A stretch of 64,000 nt of DNA, taken from the NCBI GenBank assembly GCA_963794615.1, contig CAWCEP010000005.1, positions 744,001-808,000 on the forward strand. The letters run 5' to 3'. The notes under the pieces are model-generated. The model made no database searches and was not told the origin of the DNA. It saw only the letters and a list, made by a program, of their open reading frames with translations. The DNA is from Chersky-840 sp963794615. GTDB taxonomy: Bacteria > Actinomycetota > Acidimicrobiia > Acidimicrobiales > UBA8190. The translations under genes were made by a program, and so were the position numbers. Below, in pieces: positions 56,007 through 64,000 of this stretch. Every line of letters starts with the position of its first letter. Positions within the stretch are counted from its first letter, which is position 1.

Positions 56007-57230
56007 TGGCGAAGAGAGTCGTGTTGGCCCACAGCGGAGGCCTCGACACATCGGTGGCGGTGCGCTGGCTCCAGGAGGAGCTCGGGCTCGAGGTCATCGC
56101 CGTGGCGTTGAACGTCGGCCAGGGCGGGGACTTCGACGTGGTGCGCAGCCGGGCCCTCGCCGCCGGCGCGGTCGAGGCCGTGGTCATCGACGCCCGCGCC
56201 GAGATGGCGGAGGACTTCGTGGTGCCCGCCATCGCCGCCAATGCCCGGTACGAGGGCAAGTACCCCCTCGTGTCGTCGCTGTCGCGCCCCGTGATCGTGC
56301 GCCATCTGGTGGCCGAGGCCCGCCGCCATGGTGCCGACGCCGTGGCCCACGGTTGCACCGGGAAAGGCAACGACCAGGTGCGGTTCGAGGTGGGGACGCG
56401 CACCTTGGCCCCCGACCTCGAGATCCTCGCCCCCGCCCGGAGCTGGGGCATGACGCGGGCCGATTGCGTCGAGTACGCGGCGCGCTTACGAGATCCCGAT
56501 CGAGGCCACCAAGGAGAAGCTCTACTCCATCGACGAGAACCTGTGGGGCCGGGCCATCGAGTGCGGCGCCCTCGAAGACCCGTGGGCGGCACCGCCCGAC
56601 GACGTCTTCACCCTGACCCGGCCCACCGCCACCGAGCCGCGCGATCTCGTGCTCGGCTTCGAGGCCGGCGTGCCCGTCACCGTCGACGGCCGGTCGCTCG
56701 ACCTCGCCGAGCTCATCGCCGAGGTGGCGTCGGTGGTCGGCTCGTACGGATGGGGCCGGATCGACATGGTCGAGAACCGCCGGGTGGGAATCAAGAGCCG
56801 CGAGACCTACGAGTGCCCCGCCGCGCTGGCCCTCCTCCTCGCCCACTCCGATCTCGAGGATCTCACCCTCGAGCGTGACGTGGCGCGCGAAAAGGCGCGC
56901 CTCGAGTCGCGCTGGGCCGAGCTGGTCTACGACGGGATGTGGTTCTCGCCGCTCAAAGAGGCGCTCGACGCCTTCTTCGCCACCACCCAACGCCACGTCA
57001 CCGGCGAGGTGCGCCTGGCCCTGGCCCCGGGGAGCTGCATGGTCACGGGCCGGCGCAGTCCGGTGTCGCTCTACGACCACGGCCTCGCCACCTACGACGC
57101 CTCCGACACCTTCGACCACGCCGACGCGGCCGGATTCCTGCGCCTGTGGGGTCTGGGCCTCGCCACCTGGTCGGCGCGCCAGGGTGGTCCGGCCGGGTCC
57201 GAGCCCAGACGCCCGGCCGACCGGCCGTGA
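56006..57230 (+). CDS. argG: Argininosuccinate synthase (frameshifted)
   Basis: Condenses citrulline and aspartate with ATP. About 408 residues after correction. The ATP pyrophosphatase loop VVLAHSGGLDTSVAV is at the N-terminus, GCTGKGNDQVRFE is in the middle, and SYGWGRIDMVENRRVGIKSR lies in the second part. The frame changes near 56482-56486, where one extra base (GCGGCGCGCTTACG) separates CVEYAA from YEIPIEATKEK. The rest is complete, so an error is likely. It starts at ATG 56006, overlapping argR by one base. Confidence 0.93.
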
Positions 57231-58660
57231 CCCTGTGGGAGGGCCGTCTCGGCGGGACGGCCGACGAGGTCATGGCCTTCACCGCCAGCCTGCCCTACGA
57301 CCGGCGTCTCGCCGCCGACGACCTGGCGGGGTCGCGCGCCCACGTGCGGGGCCTGGCCCGGGCCGGGGTCCTCGAGGGCGGCGAGTCGGCCGTGCTGCTC
57401 ACCGCCCTCAACCGCGTGGAGGAAGAGCTGAGCGCGGGGATCTTCGTGTTCCAGCCCGGCGACGAGGACATCCACACCGCCGTCGAGCGCCGGGTGACCG
57501 AGCTCGCCGGTGACGTCGGGGCGAAGATCCACACCGGGCGCAGTCGCAACGACCAGGTCGCCACCGACCTCCGCCTCTACGTCCGCCGCGAGCTCCTGGC
57601 CATCGCCGCCGCGATCATCGAGCTCCAGGACACGCTGATGCACCGCGCCGTCGAGGCGGGCGACGCCTATCTCCCCGGCTACACCCACCTCCAGCGCGCC
57701 CAACCGGTGCTGCTCACCCACCACCTGCTGGCCCACGGCTGGGCCCTGGCGCGCGACCTCGACCGCCTGCTGCTCAGTCTGGTGCGCATGGACGTGAGCC
57801 CGCTCGGGGCCGGGGCGTTGGCGGGGTCGTCGCTGGCGCTCGACCCCGACGGGGTCGCCGAGGACCTCGGGTTCGGGAGCCGGTTCGAGAACTCGCTCGA
57901 CGCCGTGTCGGACCGCGACTTCGTCGCCGAGGCGCTCTTCGACCTGGCGTTGCTGGGCGTCCACCTGTCGCGCCTCGGCGAGGAGTTCGTGCTGTGGTCC
58001 AGCGAGGAGTTCGGCTTCCTTACCCTCGACGACGCCTACGCCACGGGGAGCTCGATGCTCCCCCAGAAGAAGAACCCCGATGTCGCCGAGCTCGCCCGGG
58101 CCAAGGCGGGCCGGCTCATCGGCCATGTGGCGGGGATGCTGGCCACGCTCAAGGGGCTGCCCCTCGCCTACAACCGCGATCTCCAGGAGGACAAGGAGCC
58201 CCTCTTCGACTCCTTCGACCAGATCAAGCGGGCGCTGCCCGCCGTGATGGGGATGCTCGGCACCGCCCACTTCGACACCGACGCCATGCGCGCCGCCGCC
58301 GACGGCCCCGCCGCCGCCGCCGTCGACCTGGCCGAGTGGCTCGTGGAGCGGGGGATGCCCTTCCGCCAGGCCCACGCCGTGGTGGGCTCGATCGTGCGCG
58401 ACTCGGTCCAACGCGGCGTGCCGCTCGCCGAGCTCGTCCAGGCCAACCCCCATCTCGGGACGGACGCGCTGGGACTGCTCGAGCCCGGTGTGGCCGTGAC
58501 CCGGCGCACCTCCCCGGGAGGGGCGGGGCCCAAGCCCGTCGCCGTGCAGGTGGAGCGGTTCCGCCACCGCCTCGACCTCGACCGTCAGCGCGTGAGCCAC
58601 GCCGCGGCCGCCGCTCATATCGCGGGTGGTCCCGATGACGACCCCCGAAACGGGGCGTGA
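57227..58660 (+). CDS. argH: Argininosuccinate lyase
   Basis: Splits argininosuccinate into arginine and fumarate. It has 477 residues. Signatures are HTGRSRNDQVATDLRLY, GYTHLQRAQPVLLTHH and the catalytic loop GSSMLPQKKNPDVAEL. GTG 57227 overlaps the argG stop and the GTG of mpg overlaps its own stop. Confidence 0.97.
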   Translation: MTLWEGRLGGTADEVMAFTASLPYDRRLAADDLAGSRAHVRGLARAGVLEGGESAVLLTALNRVEEELSAGIFVFQPGDEDIHTAVERRVTELAGDVGAKIHTGRSRNDQVATDLRLYVRRELLAIAAAIIELQDTLMHRAVEAGDAYLPGYTHLQRAQPVLLTHHLLAHGWALARDLDRLLLSLVRMDVSPLGAGALAGSSLALDPDGVAEDLGFGSRFENSLDAVSDRDFVAEALFDLALLGVHLSRLGEEFVLWSSEEFGFLTLDDAYATGSSMLPQKKNPDVAELARAKAGRLIGHVAGMLATLKGLPLAYNRDLQEDKEPLFDSFDQIKRALPAVMGMLGTAHFDTDAMRAAADGPAAAAVDLAEWLVERGMPFRQAHAVVGSIVRDSVQRGVPLAELVQANPHLGTDALGLLEPGVAVTRRTSPGGAGPKPVAVQVERFRHRLDLDRQRVSHAAAAAHIAGGPDDDPRNGA

Positions 58661-59289
58661 CCGACCGGGCCGTCTCGTCCCACCGTCGCCGGGTGCTGCC
58701 CCGGCGGTTCTACGCCGGGAGCTCGGTGGAGGTGGCCCCCCAACTCCTCAACAAACTGCTGGTGCGCGACGGTCGCGCCGGCCGGATCGTGGAGGTGGAG
58801 GCGTACCGGGGGAGTGCGGACCCGGCCTCGCACGCCTTTCGGGGCCCGACGCGCCGGAACGCGACGATGTTCGGGCGCCCCGGGCTCCTCTACGTGTACT
58901 TCACCTACGGGATGCACTTCTGCGCCAACGTGGTGTGCATGCCGGAGGGAACGGCCGAGGCCGTCCTCCTCCGGGCACTGGCGCCGGTGTCGGGTCTCGA
59001 GGCCATGCGCCTCGCCCGTCCCGCCGCCACCAAGGACGCGCAGCTGGCGAGCGGCCCGGCCAAGTTGTGCCAGGCCCTGGGCATCACCGGCGCCGACGAC
59101 GGTGTCGATCTGGTCACGGGCCGCGGTGGCATCCGGGTTGTGGATGACGGGGTGCCACCACCGACGGTCCCCGCACGCTCCGGTCGGGTCGGCATCCGCC
59201 ACGCCGCCGACCTGCCGTGGCGGTGGTGGGTGCCGGGTGATCCCAACGTGTCGAAGGCACGCGTCTCACCATCGCTCGGGTCCCGGTAG
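58657..59289 (+). CDS. mpg: 3-methyladenine DNA glycosylase (AAG/MPG family)
   Basis: Removes alkylated purines from DNA in base-excision repair. It has 210 residues. The family is recognised by the N-terminal LPRRFYAGSSVEVAPQLLNK, the catalytic Glu in GRIVEVEAYRG, the DPASHAFRGPTRRNATMFG block and YVYFTYGMHFCANVV. GTG 58657 overlaps argH. It is directly followed by the rRNA promoter region. Confidence 0.95.
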   Translation: MTDRAVSSHRRRVLPRRFYAGSSVEVAPQLLNKLLVRDGRAGRIVEVEAYRGSADPASHAFRGPTRRNATMFGRPGLLYVYFTYGMHFCANVVCMPEGTAEAVLLRALAPVSGLEAMRLARPAATKDAQLASGPAKLCQALGITGADDGVDLVTGRGGIRVVDDGVPPPTVPARSGRVGIRHAADLPWRWWVPGDPNVSKARVSPSLGSR

Positions 59290-59373
59290 TCTCGCGTCTT
59301 CGGGACCGGGGCCGGGTGCGGCCATCGAGCCCGTTGTGTGATTCGTGTGATGGATGTGGCGCGTTTTGCCCCT

Positions 59374-59402
59374 TTGACACCCCGAGACGGCGCCGCTAAC
59401 CT
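59374..59402 (+). promoter_or_regulatory. rRNA operon promoter
   Basis: A consensus -35 TTGACA (59374-59379), a 17-nt spacer and -10 TAACCT (59397-59402). Transcription should start near 59409, about 280 nt before the 16S 5' end. The region 59290-59687 holds only this promoter and the pre-rRNA leader. Confidence 0.75.
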
Positions 59403-59469
59403 GATGAACCCCCGGTCGGGAGACTGATCGTCGGGACCTGGCACCAACGCCTCCGGGTGTGTGCCGCGT

Positions 59470-59495
59470 CGCTCCTTGAAAACGGAACAGTGAGA
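59470..59495 (+). other. 5' strand of the pre-16S processing stem
   Basis: The segment from CGCTCCTTGAAAACGG through AACAGTGAG is complementary over about 25 nt, with two mismatches, to 61712-61736 in the spacer behind 16S. The two would pair to loop out the 16S precursor for RNase III cleavage. Confidence 0.65.
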
Positions 59496-59687
59496 GCCAA
59501 AAGCCAGTGCGGGCAACCGCGCGGCGCGTTTCGCGCGTCTCGTGGTTGAACGACACAGAATTAAGTAACAGAACCAAGCACTTCACGGACAGCAACAAGA
59601 CCGTGCTGTGCCGGGTCGATGAGGGGGCAGTCAGCCCCGAATCGGCTCTCCGATCTGCGGTGGAGCCTTCGGGCGCCATCGTTGGTC

Positions 59688-64000
<4,313 letters not shown>

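Overview
The window is high-GC DNA from an actinomycete. The 16S sequence, the actinobacterial-type integration host factor, the DUF3151 and DUF1844 proteins, the Walker-A-less PriA and the CCAEP-tail radical SAM protein together suggest the class Acidimicrobiia or a close relative; this is an inference from reading, not from a tree. No prophage, transposase, CRISPR array or tRNA gene was seen. Almost all coding sequence is housekeeping biosynthesis packed into operons whose genes overlap by 1-14 bases (ATGA, GTGA and apparently CTGA junctions).

Layout: 1-6,100 holds the start of an unknown protein, a thioredoxin-fold DUF255 protein, a short-chain dehydrogenase, tyrS and four small genes. 6,100-11,200 holds a minus-strand operon of an ATP-grasp protein, a radical SAM protein ending in a CCAEP motif and a cysteine-rich protein, divergent from an NfuA-type Fe-S carrier. 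11,200-17,450 is a prepilin-type peptidase followed by aroC-aroK-aroB-aroQ-pepP-efp-nusB. 17,450-26,920 is the pyrimidine operon pyrR-pyrB-pyrC-carA-carB-pyrD-pyrF behind a PyrR-type RNA leader. 26,950-37,780 carries mihF-gmk-rpoZ-coaBC-metK, priA, def-fmt-rpe and ribD-ribBA-ribH. 37,800-45,860 carries hisG, infC-rpmI-rplT, an rRNA methyltransferase and pheST. 45,970-50,070 is a mixed accessory stretch. 50,224-58,660 is the complete run argC-J-B-D-F-R-G-H, followed by mpg. 59,374-64,000 is a ribosomal RNA operon, with 23S running off the right edge.

The most notable feature is a 339-nt ORF-less group I intron in the 16S gene (61169-61507). It has P1, P2, P3, P4, P6, P7, P8, P9 and P10 pairings, a U.G pair at the 5' splice site and a terminal G. 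It lies after the position equivalent to E. coli U1498 in the decoding centre and splits the binding site of universal primer 1492R.

Other points: many genes have a TANNNT -10 element only 6-9 nt before the start codon, which implies leaderless mRNAs. infC appears to start at AUC. gmk and a SpoU-type methyltransferase appear to start at CUG overlapping the previous stop codon. At least eight single-base frameshifts interrupt genes that are otherwise intact, several of them essential (yyaL-like, pyrB, pyrC twice, priA, DUF1844, argD, argG); this looks like residual sequencing error rather than gene decay.
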